DNA of 54,063 bases, from positions 1 to 54,063 of IMG/VR virus record IMGVR_UViG_3300002242_000171, one strand, 5' to 3'. Shown piece by piece: positions 54,056 through 54,063 of the stretch (its first letter is position 1; every line of letters starts with the position of its first letter). The stretch is from a virus. The notes under the pieces are model-generated. The model did not search any database, was not told the DNA's origin, and saw nothing but the letters and a program-made list of their open reading frames with translations. The position numbers were made by a program, and so were the translations under genes.

Positions 54056-54063
54056 TCATTAAT

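Noticed and set aside
1-54063. CRISPR arrays, insertion sequences and integrase or attachment sites
   Set aside because: No spaced repeats of CRISPR type, transposase-like frames, terminal inverted repeats or tyrosine/serine integrase motifs were found by reading.

Overview
The window is a block of a tailed-phage genome of the contractile-tail (T4-like, myovirus) type. Every convincing gene lies on the minus strand, so transcription runs from about 54055 down to 1. The hallmarks are a T4 gp25-like and a gp6-like baseplate wedge protein, a gp55-like late sigma factor, a gp61-like primase, a RuvC-like nuclease and very large virion proteins. The DNA is AT-rich. The host is not identifiable, but the heptose and nucleotide-sugar genes suggest a phage of a Gram-negative cell.

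Layout in transcription order. (1) 54055-41538 is a tightly packed glycan cassette of 15 genes with mostly overlapping or abutting ends. It encodes a glycosyltransferase, an RmlC-like epimerase, a DJ-1/PfpI protein, two cupins, two HAD-phosphatase modules (one fused to a heptose-1-phosphate nucleotidyltransferase), a 2OG-Fe(II) oxygenase-like protein, a split TPP-dependent E1 alpha/beta pair, a B12-binding-type radical SAM protein, a DegT-fold enzyme with His-His at the PLP-lysine position, a GDP-mannose-dehydratase-like SDR, a heptose kinase and an RmlB-like dehydratase. Together these look like a phage-borne pathway for an unusual deoxy, possibly branched, heptose or hexose. (2) 41507-39636 holds small genes (zinc ribbon, two-helix membrane protein) and the gp55-like sigma factor, whose start lies in a 15-bp tandem repeat translated in two frames. 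(3) 39649-1701 is the virion region: a TIM-barrel plus M15-peptidase protein, a 315-aa protein, a 2831-aa giant, gp25, gp6, a 550-aa protein, a 3360-aa giant with lectin-like domains, then a series of structural proteins including two sets of paralogs. (4) 1688-1 holds the RuvC-like nuclease, the primase, an uncatalogued 33-residue peptide with ten cysteines, and the 5' part of a phage tmRNA (ssrA) cut by the window edge.

The most noteworthy observations are the glycan cassette, the tmRNA with a fully visible PK1 pseudoknot and tag start, the Cys-rich micropeptide, the giant baseplate proteins, and a strong excess of the palindromes GCCGGC, GGCGCC and CCTAGG in otherwise AT-rich DNA. All assignments come from reading motifs by eye; no database search was done.
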